DNA from: Hyperoplus lanceolatus
Taxonomy: Eukaryota > Chordata > Actinopteri > Uranoscopiformes > Ammodytidae
Direction: 5' to 3'
DNA: 64,000 bases
Assembly: GCA_026929865.2 (NCBI GenBank)
Contig: CM049414.1
Location: 1,862,001 to 1,926,000, forward strand
A program made the translations under genes and the position numbers. Under the pieces are notes generated by a model. It was not told where the DNA came from. It saw only the letters and a list, made by a program, of their open reading frames with translations, and did no database searches. This document shows positions 1 to 12,000 of the stretch, in pieces; the stretch's first letter is position 1; the number at the start of each line of letters is the position of its first letter.

Positions 1-3000
1 TGGGGCAGTAGCTGTTGTAGTTGGGGCTCCTGTTGTTGTTGGGGCAGCAGTTGATGTAGTGGGGGCAGCAGTTGTTGCAGTTGGGGCAGCAATTGTTGTA
101 GTTGAGTCTGCAGTTGTAGTGGGGGCAGCAATTGTTGCTGTTGGGGCAGTAGCTGTTGTAGTTGGGGAAGCAATTTTTGTAGTTGGAGCTACAGTTATTG
201 TGGTGGGGGCAGTGGTTGTTGTAGTTGTGGCAGCATTAGTTGTAGATGGATCAGCAGTTGTTGTAGGGGCAGAAGTTGTTGAAGTTGGGGCAGCAGTTGT
301 TATAGTTGGGGCAGCAGTTGTAGTTGGGGCTGCAGTTGTCGTAGTTGGGGCAGCGTTTGTTGTAGTCGGGATAGCAGCAGTTGTAATTGGAGCTGCAGTC
401 GTTGTGGGGGCAGCAGTTGTTGTAGTTGGTGCAGCGGTTGTTGTAGTTGGGACAGCAGTTGTTGTAGTTGGGGCAGCAGTTGTTATAGGGGCCGTAGTTG
501 TAGTTGGGGCTGCAGATGAAGTAGTTGGGGCAGCGGTTGTAGTTGGAGCAGCAGTTGTTGTAGTTGGAGCAGCGGTAGTTGTGGGGGCAGCAGTTGTAGT
601 TGGAGCAGCAGTTGTAATAGTTGGAGCAGCGGTAGTTGGGGGGGCAGACGTTGTAGTTGTTGAGTTTGCAGCTGTTATTGGGGCAGCAGTTGTAGTTGGG
701 GCTGCAGTAGTTGTAGATGGAGCAGTGGTTGTCGTTGTAGGGGCATCAGTTGTTCTAGTTGGGGCTGCAGTAGTTGTAGTTGAAGCTGTTGTTGTTGTTC
801 GGGCCGTGGTTGTTGTAGTGGTGGCAGCAGTTGTTGCTTTCGGGGCAGTAGTTGTTGTACTTGTAGCTGCAGGTGTTGTGGGGGCAGCAGTTGTTGTAGT
901 TGAAGCTGCAGTTGTTGTTTTTGGGGCCGTGCGTGTTGTAGTTGGGGCTGCAGTTGATGTTGTGGGGGCAGTTGTTGTAGTTAGAGCTGCAGCGATTGTT
1001 GTGGAGGCAGTGGTTGTTGTAGTTGTTGCAGCAGTTCTTGTAGTAGAAGCTGCAGTTGTTTTAGTTGGGGCTGGAGTTGTAGTTTGGGCAACGGTTGTTG
1101 TGGTGGCAGCAGTTGTTGTAGTTTGGGTAGCAGCTGTTAATGTCGGGCCAGTAGTTGTTGTAATTGTCCCAGCAGTTGTTGTTGGTGTAGCAGTTGTTGT
1201 AGTTGAAACTGCAGATGTTGCAGTGTGGGCAGCAGTTGTTGTAGTCGGAGCTGCAGTAGTTGTAGTTGGAGCTGCAATAGTTGGAGTTGGAGCTGCAGTT
1301 TTTGTTGTGGAGGCAGCAGTTGTTGTAGTTGGGGCAGCAGTTGTTGATGTGGGTGCAGTAGTGATTGTAGTCGGGGTAGCAGTTGTTGTAGCAGGAGCTG
1401 CAGTTGTTATAGTTGGAGATGCAGTTGTTGTGGGGGCAGCAGTTGTTGAAGTTGTTGTAGCAGTTGTTGTGGGGGCTGCGGTTGTTGAAGTTGGAACTGC
1501 AGTTGTTGTGGGGGCTGCGGTTGTTGTAGTTGGTGTAGAGGTTGCTGTAGATGGGGCAGCAGTTGTTGTTGTGGGAGCAGTAGTTGTTGTAGTTGGGGCT
1601 GCAGATGTTGTAGATGGAGCAGTGGTTGTCGTTGTAGGGGCATCAGTTGTTGTAGTTGGGGCTGCAGTAGTTGTAGTTGAAGCTGTTGTTGTTGTTCGGG
1701 CCGTGGTTGTTGTAGTGGTGGCAGCAGGTGTTGCTGTTGGGGCAGTAGTTGTTGTTGTTGGGCCCGTGCTTGTTGTAGTTGGGGCTACAGTTGATGTTGT
1801 GGGGGCAGTTGTTGTAGATAAAACTGTAGCTGTTGTAGTTTGGGAAGCAATTTTTGTAGTTGGAGCTACAGTTATTGTGGTGGGGGCAGTGGTTGTTGTA
1901 ATTGTGGCAGCAGTAGTTGTAGATGGAGCAGCAGTTGTTGCAGGGGCAGAAGTTGTTGAAGTTGGGGCATCAGTTGTTATAGTTGGGGCAGCAGTTGTAG
2001 TTGGGGCTGCAGTTGTCGTAGTTGGGGCAGCGTTTGTTGTAGTCGGGATAGCAGTAGTTGTAATTGGAGCTGCAGTCGTTGTGGGGGCAGCAGTTGTTGT
2101 AGTTGGTGCAGCGGTTGTTGTAGTTGGGGCAGCAGTTGTTGTAGTTGGGGCAGCAGTTGTTGTAATTGGGGTAGCAGTTGTTGTAATTGGGGCCGTAGTT
2201 GTAGTTGGGGCTGCAGTTGTAGCAGTTGGGTCAGCAGTAGTTGTGGAGGCAGCAGTTGTAGTTGGAGCAGCAGTTGTTGTAGTTGGAGCAGCGGTAGTTG
2301 TGGAGGCAGCAGTTGTAGTTGGAGCAGCAGTTGTAATAGTTGGAGCAGCGGTAGTTGGGGGGGCAGACGTTGTAGTAGTTGAGTTTGCAGCTGTTATTGG
2401 GGCTGCAGTAGTTGTAGATGGAGCAGTGGTTGTCGTTGAAGGGTCATCAGTTGTTCTAGTTGGGGCTGCAGTAGTTGTAGTTGAAGCTGTTTTTGTTGTT
2501 CGGGCCATGGTTGTTGTAGTGGTGGCTGCAGTTGTTGCTGTCGGGGCAGTAGTTGTTGTACTTGGAGCTGCAGGTGTTGTGGGGACAGCAGTTGATGTAG
2601 TTGAAGCTACAGTTGTTGTTTTTGGGGCCGTGCGTGTTGTAGTTGGAGCTGCAGTTGATGTCAAGGGGGCAGTTGTTGTAGTTAGAGCTGCAGCTATTGT
2701 TGTGGGGACAGTGGTTGTTGTAGTTGTTGCAGCAGTTCCTGTAGTAGGAGCTGCAGTTGCTTTAGTTGGGGCTGGAGTTGTAGTTTGGGCAACGGTTGTT
2801 GTGTTGGCAGCAGTTGTTGTAGTTTGGGCAGCAGTTGTTAATGTCGAGCCAGTAGTTGTTGTAGTTGTCCCAGCAGTTGGGGTTGTTGCTGTCATGGTTG
2901 GAGCAGCTGATGTTGTAGTTGAAACTGCAGATGTTGCAGTGTGGGCAGCAGTTGTTGTTGTAGTTGGAGCTGCAGTAGTTGTAGTTGGAGCTGCAGTTTT

Positions 3001-6000
3001 TGTTGTGGAGGCAGCAGTTGTTGTAGTTGGGGCAGCAGTTGTTGATGTGGGTGCAGTAGTCATTGTAGTCGGGGTAGCAGTTGTTGTAGCGGGAGCTGCA
3101 GTTGTTATAGTTGGAGATGCAGTTGTTGTGGGGGCAGCAGTTGTTGAAGTTGTTGTAGCAGTTGTTGTGGGGGCTGCGGTTGTTGAAGTTGGAACTGCAG
3201 TTGTTGTGGGGGCTGCAGTTGTTGTAGTTGGTGTAGAGGTTGCTGTAGATGGGGCAGCAGTTGTTGTTGGGAGCAGTAGTTGTTGTAGTTGGGGCTGCAG
3301 ATGTTGTAGATGGAGCAGTGGTTGTCGTTGTAGGGGCATCAGTTGTTGTAGTCGGGGCTGCAGTAGTTGTAGTTGAAGCTGTTGTTGTTGTTCGGGCCGT
3401 GGTTGTTGTAGTGGTGGCAGCAGGTGTTGCTATTGGGGCAGTAGTTGTTGTTGTTGGGCCCGTGCTTGTTGTAGTTGGGGCTGCAGTTGATGTTGTGGGG
3501 GCAGTTGTTGTAGTTAGAACTGTAGCTGTTGTAGTTTGGGAAGCAATTTTTGTAGTTGGAGCTACAGTTATTGTGGTGGGGGTAGTGGTTGTTATAGTTG
3601 TGGCAGCAGTAGTTGTAGGGGCAGACGTTGTTGAAGTTGGGGCAGCAGTTGTTATAGTTGGGGCAGCAGTTGTAGTTGGGGCTGCAGTTGTCGTAGTTGG
3701 AGCAGCCTTTGTTGTAGTCGGGATAGCAGTAGTTGTAATTGAAGATGCAGTCGTTGTGGGGGCAGCGGTTGTTGTAGTTGGTGCAGCGGTTGTTGTAGTT
3801 GGGGCAGCAGTTGTTGTAGTTGGGGCATCAGTTGTTGTAGTTGGAGCTGCAGTTGTTGTTGTTGGGGCAGCAGTTGTTGTTCTTGTGGCTGCATTTGTTG
3901 TCATTGTTGGGGCTGTAGTTGTTGTTGTAGTTGGGGCGGATGTTGTTGTAATTGGGCCAGGACTTGTTGTTGTTGGGGCTGCAGTTGTAATTGGAGCAGT
4001 AGTTGTTGTTGAGGCTGCAGTTGATGTTGTGGGGGCAGCAGTTGTAGTAGGAGCAGCAGTTGTCGTGGTTGATGTGGTTGTTTTAGTCGGGGCTGCAGTT
4101 GTTGTTGGGGCTGCGGTTGTTGTAGTTGGAGCTGTGTTTGTTTTGGGGGCAGCACTTGTTGTTGTGGCTGCAGTTGTTGTTGTTGCAGCCGTACTTGTAG
4201 TTGGTCCTGCAGTTGTTGTGGGGGCAGAAGTTGTGGTCGTTGCAGCTGCAGTTGTTGTAGTTGGAGCAGCAGTTGTTGTTGTTGGAGCGGTTGTTGTAGT
4301 TGAGACAGCAGTTGTTGTTAGTGCAGCTGTTGTCGTTGTTGGGTCTGAAGTTGTTGTTGGGGATACAGTTGTTGTTGTAGTTTGGGCGGCGGTTGTTGTC
4401 GTTGGGGAAGCAGTTGTTGTTGTAGGCGCAGCCGTTGTTGTAGTTGAGGCAGCAGTTGTTGTAGTTGGGGCATCAGTTGTTGTAGATGGAGCTGCATTTG
4501 TTGTCGTTAGGGCAGCAGTTGTTGTTCTTGTGGCTGCATTTGTTGTCATTGTTGGGGCTGTAGTTGTTGTTGTAGTTGGGGCGGATGTTGTTGTAATTGG
4601 GCCAGGAGTTGTTGTTGTTTGGGCTGCAGTTGTAATTGGAGCTGTAGTTGTTGTGGAGGCAGCAGTTGTTGTGGTTGCTGTGGTTGTTTTAGTTGGGGTA
4701 GCAGTTGTTGTTGGGGCTGTGGTTTTTGTAGTTGGAGCTGCAGTTGTTGTTGTTGGTGGAGCGGTTGTTGAAGTTGGGGCAGCAGTTCTTGAAATTGGTG
4801 CTGGAGTTGTTGTAGTTGGAGCTGCAGTTGTTTTGGGGGCAGCACTTGTTGTTGGGGCTGCAGTTGTTGTTGTTGGTTCAGCGGTACTTGTAGTCGGTCC
4901 TGCAGTTGTTGTGGTGGCAGCAGTTGTGGTCGTTGGAGCTGCAGTTGTTGTAGTTGGAGCAGCAGTTGTTGTTGTTGTTGTGGCGCAGCAGTTGTTGTAG
5001 ATGGGGCAGCAGTTGTTGTTGGTGCTGCAGTTGTTGTAGTTGGAGCTGCAGTTGTTTTGGGGGCAGCACTTGTTGTTGGGGCTGCAGTTGTTGTTGTTGG
5101 GGGCAGTTGTTGTTGTTGGGCCGAGTTGTTGTGGTTGGCTGCAGTTGTTGTAGTTGGAGCTTCAGTTGTTGTAGTTGGAGCAGCAGTTGTTGTTGTTGAG
5201 GGACGGCTGTTGTAGTTGGGGCAGCAGTTCTTGAAATTGGTGCTGGAGTTGTTGTAGTTGGAGCTGCAGTTGTTTTGGGGGCAGCACTTGTTGTTGGGGC
5301 TGCAGTTGTTGTTGTTGCAGCGGTACTTGTAGTCGGTCCTGCAGTTGTTGTGGTGGCAGCAGTTGTGGTCGTTGGAGCTGCAGTTGTTGTAGTTGGAGCA
5401 GCAGTTGTTGTTGTTGTGGCAGCAGTTGTTGTAGATGGGGCAGCAGTTGTTGTTGGTGCAGCAGTTGTTGTAGTTGGGGCATCAGTTGTTGAAGTTGGAG
5501 CTGCAGTTGTTGTCGTTGGGGCAACAGTTGTCATTGTTGGCACTGCAGTTGTTGTTGAGGCTGCAGTTGTTGTAGTTGGGGCTGCAGTTGATGTTGTGGG
5601 GGCAGCAGTTGTAGTAGGAGCAGCAGTTGTCGTGGTTGATGTGGTTGTTTTAGTCGGGGCTGCAGTTGTTGTTGGGGCTGCGGTTGTTGTAGTTGGAGCT
5701 GTGTTTGTTTTGGGGGCAGCACTTGTTGTTGTGGCTGCAGTTGTTGTTGTTGCAGCGGTACTTGTAGTCGGTCCTGCAGTTGTTGTGGTGGCAGCAGTTG
5801 TGGTCGTTGGAGCTGCAGTTGTTGTCGTTGGACCAGCAGTTGTTGTTGTTTTGGGCAGCAGTTGTTGTAGATGGGGCAGCAGTTGTTTTGGTGCAGCACT
5901 TGTTGTAGTTGGGGCTTGAGTTGTCGTAGTTGGGGCTGCAGTTGTTGTCGTTGGGGCAACGGTTGTTGTTGTAGTGGCAGCAGTTGTTGTAGTGTTGCAG

Positions 6001-9000
6001 CAGTTGTTGTAGTTGGGGCAGCAGTTGTTGTATAGTTGGGGCTGCAGTTGTTGTAGTTGGGCTGCAGTTGTTGTTGTTGGGGCAGCAGTTGTTGTTGTGG
6101 GCAGCAGTTGTTGTGTTGGGCAGTTGTTGTAGTTGGAGCAGCAATTTTTGTTGTGGGGACAGCAGTTGTTGTTGGAGCAGCAGTTGTTGTAGTTGGGCAG
6201 CAGTTGTTGTAGTTGGGCATGTTGTTGTAGTTGGGCAGCAGTTGTTGTGTGAGTTGGGCAGCAGTTGTTTTTGGTGCAGTAGTTGTCGTTGTTGGTGCTG
6301 CAGTTGTTTTGGGGGAGTTGTGTTGGAGCAGCAGTTGTTGTTGTGTTGGAGCGGTTGTTGTAGTTGGGGCTGCAGTTGTTGTTGTTGCAGCAGTTGTTGT
6401 AGTTGGAGCTGCAGTTGTTGTTGTTGGAGCAGCAGTTGTTGTTGTTGGGCTGCAGTTGTTGTAGTTGGTGCAGCGTTGTTGTAGTGGCGCAGTTGTTGTG
6501 TTGGGGCAGCAGTTGTTGTTGGTGCTGCAGTTGTTGTAGTTGGAGCTGCAGTTGTTTTGGGGGCAGCAGTTGTTGTTGGGGCAGCAGTTGTTGTTGTTGG
6601 GTAGTTGTAGTTGGTGCTGCAGTTGTTGTGGTGGCAGCAGTTGTGGTCGTTGGAGCTGCAGTTGTTGTAGTTGCAGTTGTTGTTGTGTGGGCAGCGTTGT
6701 TGTAGGGGGCAGCAGCTGTTGTTGGAGCAGCAGTTGTAGTTGGGGCAGTTGTTGTTGGTTGCAGTGTTGTGTTGTTTGGGGCTGCAGTTGTTGTTGTTGG
6801 CAGGCTGCAGTTGTAGTTGGGGCAGCAGTTGTTGTAGTTGGAGCTGCAGTTGTTGTTGTTGGTGTGTGTTGGTGTTGGGGGGCAGCAGTTGTTGTTGGTG
6901 CTGGAGTTGTTGTAGTTGGAGCTGCAGTTGTTTTGGGGGCAGCACTTGTTGTTGGGGCTGCAGTTGTTGTTGTTGCAGCGGTACTTGTAGTCGGTCCTGC
7001 AGTTGTTGTGGTGGCAGCAGTTGTGGTCGTTGGAGCTGCAGTTGTTGTAGTTGGAGCAGCAGTTGTTGTTGTTGTTGTGGGTGCAGCGGTTGTTGTAGAT
7101 GGGGCAGCAGTTGTTGTTGGTGCTGGAGTTGTTGTAGTTGGAGCTGCAGTTGTTGTCAGCTTGTTGGGGCTGCAGTTGTTGTTGTTGGTTAGCGGTAGTT
7201 GTAGTCGGTCCTGCAGTTGTTGTGGTGGCAGCAGTTTTGGTCGTTGGAGCTGCAGTTGTCGTAGTTGGAGCAGCAGTTGTTGTTGTTGTGGCCGCAGCAT
7301 TTGTTGTAGATGGGGCAGCAGTTGTTGTAGTTGGGGCATCAGTTGTTGAAGTTGGAGCTGCAGTTGTTGTCGTTGGGGCAACAGTTGTCATTGTTGGCAC
7401 TGCAGTTGTTTTGGGGGTAGCGCTTGTTGGGGCTGCAGTTGCTGTTGTTGGTTCAGTGGTACTTGTAGTCGGTCCTGCAGTTGTTGTTGTGGCAGCAGTT
7501 GTGGTCGTTGGAGCTGCAGTTGTTGTAGTTGGAGCAGCAGTTGTTGTTGTTGTGCAGCGGTTGTTGTAGATGGGGCAGCAGTTGTTGTTGGTGCTGGAGT
7601 TGTTGTAGTTGGAGCTACAGTTGTTTTGGGGGCAGCACTTGTTGTTGGGGCTGCAGTTGTTGTTGTTGCAGTGGTACTTTTAGTCGGTCCTGCAGTTGTT
7701 GTGGTGGCAGCAGTTGTGGTCGTTGGAGCTGCAGTTGTTGTAGTTGGAGCAGCAGTTGCAGTTGTTGTTATTGGTGGAGCGGTTGTTGAAGTTGGGGCAG
7801 CAGTTCTTGAAATTGGTGCTGGAGTTGTTGCAGTTGGAGCTGCAGTTGTTTTGGGGTCAGCACTTGTTGGGGCTGCAGTTGCTGTTGTTGGTTTAGCGGT
7901 ACTTGTAGTCGGTCCTGCAGTTGTTGTGGTGGCAGCAGTTTTGGTCGTTGGAGCTGCAGTTGTCGTAGTTGGAGCAGCAGTTGTTGTTGTTGTGGCCGCA
8001 GCATTTGTTGTAGATGGGGCAGCAGTTGTTGTTGGTGCAGCAGTTGTTGTAGTTGGGGCATCAGTTGTTGAAGTTGGAGCTGCAGTTGTTGTCGTTGGGG
8101 CAACAGTTGTCATTGTTGGCACTGCAGTTGTTGTTGAGGCTGCAGTTGTTGTAGTTGGGGCTGCAGTTGATATTGTGGGGGCAGCAGTTGTAGTAGGAGC
8201 AGCAGTTGTCGTGGTTGATGTGGTTGTTTTAGTCAGGGCTGCAGTTGTTGTTGGGGCTGCGCTTGTTGTAGCTGGAGCTGTGTTTGTTTTGGGGGCAGCA
8301 CTTGTTGTTGTGGCTGCAGTTGTTGTTGTTGCAGCGGTACTTGTAGTCGGTCCTGCAGTTGTTGTGTTGGCAGCAGTTGTGGTCGTTGGAGCTGCAGTTG
8401 TTGTCGTTGGACCAACAGTTGTTGTTGTTTTGGGGCAGCAGTTGTTGTAGATGGGGCGAAAGCAGTTGTTGTTGGTGCAGCACTTGTTATGGTTTGGGCA
8501 TCAGTTGTTGAAGTTGGGCTGCGGTTGATGTCGTTGGGGCAACAGTTGTCGTTGTTGGCTTTGGTTGTTGAGGCTGCAGGTGTTGTTGTTGGGGCTGCAG
8601 CTGATGTTGTGGGGGCAGCAGTTGTTGTTGCAGCGGTACTTGTAGTCGGTCCTGCAGTTGTTGTGGTGGCAGCAGTTGTGGTCGCTGGAGCTGCAGTTGC
8701 AGTTGTTGTTATTGGTGGAGCAGTAGTTGAAGTTGGGGCAGCAGTTCTTGGTGGTGCTGGAGTTGTTGCAGTTGGAGCTGCAGTTGTTTTGGGGTCAGCA
8801 CTTTTGGGGCTGCAGTTGCTGTTGTTGGTTTAACGGTACTGTAGTCGGTCCTGCAGTTGTTGTGGTGGCAGCAGTTTTGGTCGTTGGAGCTGCAGTTGTT
8901 GTCGTTGGACCAGCAGTTGTTGTTGTTGGGCGCAGCAGTTGTTGTAGATGGGGCAGCAGTTGTTGTTGGTGCAGCACTTGTTGTAGTTTGGGCATCAGTT

Positions 9001-12000
9001 GTTGAAGTTGAGCTGCAGTTGATGTTGTTGGGGCAACAGTTGTCGTTGTTGGCACTGCAGTTGTTGTTGAGGCTGCAGCTGATGTTTTGGGGGCAGCATT
9101 TGTAGAAGGAGCAGCAGTTTTTGTGGTTGATGTGGTTAGAGGTGCAGTTGTTTTGGGGGTAGCACTTGTTGGGGCTGCAGTTGCTGTTGTTGGTTCAGCG
9201 GTGCCTTGAGTCGGTCTGCAGTTGTTGTTGTGGTGAGTTGTGGTGTTCGGAGCTGCAGTTGTTGTAGTTGGAGCAGCAGTTGTTGTTGTTGTTGTGGGCG
9301 CAGCGGTTGTTGTAGATGGGGCAGCAGTTGTTGTTGGTGCTGGAGTTGGTGTAGTTGGAGCAGTTGTTTTGGGGGCAGCACTTGTTGTTGGGGCTGCAGT
9401 CGTTGTTGTTGCAGTGGTACTTGTAGTCGGTCCCTGCAGTTGTTGTGGTGGCAGCAGTTGTGGTCATTGGAGCTGCAGTTGTTGTAGTTGGAGCAGCAGT
9501 TGTTGTTGTTTGTGGCCGCAGCATTTGTTGTAGATGGAGCAGCAGGTGTTGTTGGTGCAGCAGTTGTTGTAGTTGGGGCATCAGTTGTTGAAGTTGGAGC
9601 TGCAGTTGTTCTTCGTTGGGACAGCAGTTGTCATTGTTGGCACTGCAGTTGTTGTTGAGGCTGCAGTTGTTGTAGTTGGGGCTGCAGTTGATATTGTGGG
9701 CAGCAGTTATAGTAGGAGCAGCAGTTGTTGTGGTTGATGTGGTTGTTTTAGTCAGGGCTGCAGTTGTTGTTGGGGCTGCGCTTGCTGTAGCTGGAGCTGT
9801 GTTTGTTTTGGGGGCAGCTTTTGTTGTTGTGGCTGCAGTTGTTGTTGTTGCAGCGGTACTTGTAGTCGGTCCTGCAGTTGTTGTGTTGGCAACAGTTGTG
9901 TTCGTTAGACTGCAGTTGTTGTCGTTGGACCAGCAGTTGTTGTTGTTTGGGCGCAGCAGTTGTTGTAGATGGGGCAGCAGTTGTTGTTGGTGCAGCACTT
10001 GTTGTAGTTTGGGCATCAGTTGTTGAAGTTGGGCTGCAGTTGATGTCGTTGGGAATAACAGTTGTCGTTGTGGCACTACAGTTGTTGTTGAGGCTGCAGG
10101 TGTTGTTGTTGTTGGGGCTGCAGCTGATGTTGTGGGGGCAGCAGTTGTTGCAGCGGTGTAGTCGGTCCTGCAGTTGTTGTGGTGGCAGCAGTTGTGGTCG
10201 CTGGAGCTGCAGTTGCAGTTGTTGTTATTGGTGGAGCAGTAGTTGAAGTTGGGGCAGCAGTTCTTGAAATTGGTGCTGGAGTTGTTGCAGTTGGAGCTGC
10301 AGTTGTTTTGGGGTCAGCACTTTTTGGGGCTGCAGTTGCTGTTGTTGGTTTAGCGGTGCCCTTGGTCGGTCCTGCAGTTGTTGTGGTGGCAGCAGTTTTG
10401 GTCGTTGGAGCTGCCAGTTGTTGTCGTTGGACCAGCAGTTGTTGTTGTTTTTGGGCGCAGCAGTTGTTGTAGATGGGGCAGCAGTTGTTGTTGGTGCAGC
10501 ACTTGTTGTGGATTTGGGCATCAGTTGTTGAAGTTGGAGCTGCAGTTGATGTTGTTGGGGCAACAGTTGTCGTTGTTGGCACTGCAGTTGTTGTTGAGGC
10601 TGCAGCTGATGTTTTGGGAGCAGCATTTGTAGAAGGGCAGCAGTTTTTGTGGTTGATGTGGTTAGGGTGCAGTTGTTAGGGGGTAGCACTTGTTGGGGCT
10701 GCAGTTGCTGTTGTTGGTTCAGCGGTACTTGTAGTCGGTCCTGCAGTTGTTGTTGTGGTAGCAGTTGTGGTCGTCGGAGCTGCAGTTGTTGTAGTTGGAG
10801 CGGCAGTTGTTGTTGTTGTTGTGGCGCAGCGGTTGTTTTGTAGATGGGGCAGCAGTTGTTGTTAGTGCTGGAGTTGTTATGATTGGAGCTGCAGTTGTTT
10901 TGGGGGCAGCACTTGTTGTTGGGGCTGCAGTTGTTGTTGTTGCAGTGGTACTTGTAGTCGGTCCTGCAGTTGTTGTGGTGGCAGCAGTCTTGGTCGTTGG
11001 AGCTGCAGTTGTTGTAGTTGGAGCAGCAGTTGCAGTTGTTGTTATTGGTGGAGTGGTTGTTGAGTTGGGGCAGCAGTTCTTGGGAGTGGTGCTGGAGTTG
11101 TTGCAGTTGGAGCTGCAGTTGTTTTAAGTCAGCAATTGTTGGGGCTGCGATTGCTGTTGTTGGTTTAAGCGGTACTTGTAGTCGGTCCTGCAGTTGTTGT
11201 GTTGACAGCAGTTTTGGTCGTTGGAGCTGCAGTTGTCGTAGTTGGAGCAGCAGTTGTTGTTGTTGTGGCCGCAGCATTTGTTGTAGTTGGGGCATCAGTT
11301 GTTGAAGTTGGAGCTGCAGTTGTTGTCGTTGGGGCAACAGTTGTCATTGTTGGCACTGCAGTTGTTGTTGAGGCTGCAGTTGTTCTAGTTGGGGCTCCAG
11401 TTGATATTGTGGGGGCAGCAGTTGTAGTAGGAGCAGCAGTTATGTGGTTGTTTTAGTCTGGGCTGCAGTTGTTGTTGGGGCTGCGCTTGTTGTAGTTGGA
11501 GCTGTGTTTCTTTTGGGGGCAGCACTTGTTGTTGTGGCTGCAGTTGTTGTTGTTGCAGCCGTACTTGTAGTTGGTCCTTCAGTTGTTGTGGGGGCAGAAG
11601 TTGTGGTCGTTGCAGCTGCAGTTGTTGTGGTTGGAGCAGCAGTTGTTGTGGGTGCAGCGGTTGTTGTAGTTGAGACAGCAGTTGTTGTTAGTGCCACTGT
11701 TGTCGTTGTTGGGTCTGAAGTTGTTGTTGGGGATACAGTTGTTGCTGTAGTTTGGGCGGCGGTTGTTGTCGTTGGGGAAGCAGTTGTTGTTGTGGGCTCA
11801 GAGGTTGTTGTAGTTGAGGCAGCAGTTGCTGTTGTTGGGGCATCAGTTGTTATAGATGGAGCTGCATTTGTTGTCGTTAGGGCAGCAGTTGTTGTTCTTG
11901 TGGCTGCATTTGTTGTCATTGTTGGGGCTGTAGTTGTTGTTGTAGTTGGGGCGGATGTTGTTGTAATTTGGCTTGTAGTTGTAGTTGTTGTGGCTGGAGT

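Noticed and set aside
59-3376. 1,105-codon plus-strand frame of Val/Gly/Ala repeats (VVVVGAA), elastin- or silk-like
   Set aside because: It is the codon-aligned antisense of the Asn/Cys/Tyr reading of the mucin repeat. Signal peptide, splice sites and SEA modules all lie on the minus strand, and the plus frame is open only because the unit has no stop there.
5531-7381. Gln/Leu/Pro-rich and Asn/Cys/Tyr-rich minus-strand frames as separate genes
   Set aside because: They are the two other readings of the same 21-bp unit and swap with the Thr-rich frame at indels. They have no own start, signal or unique domain.
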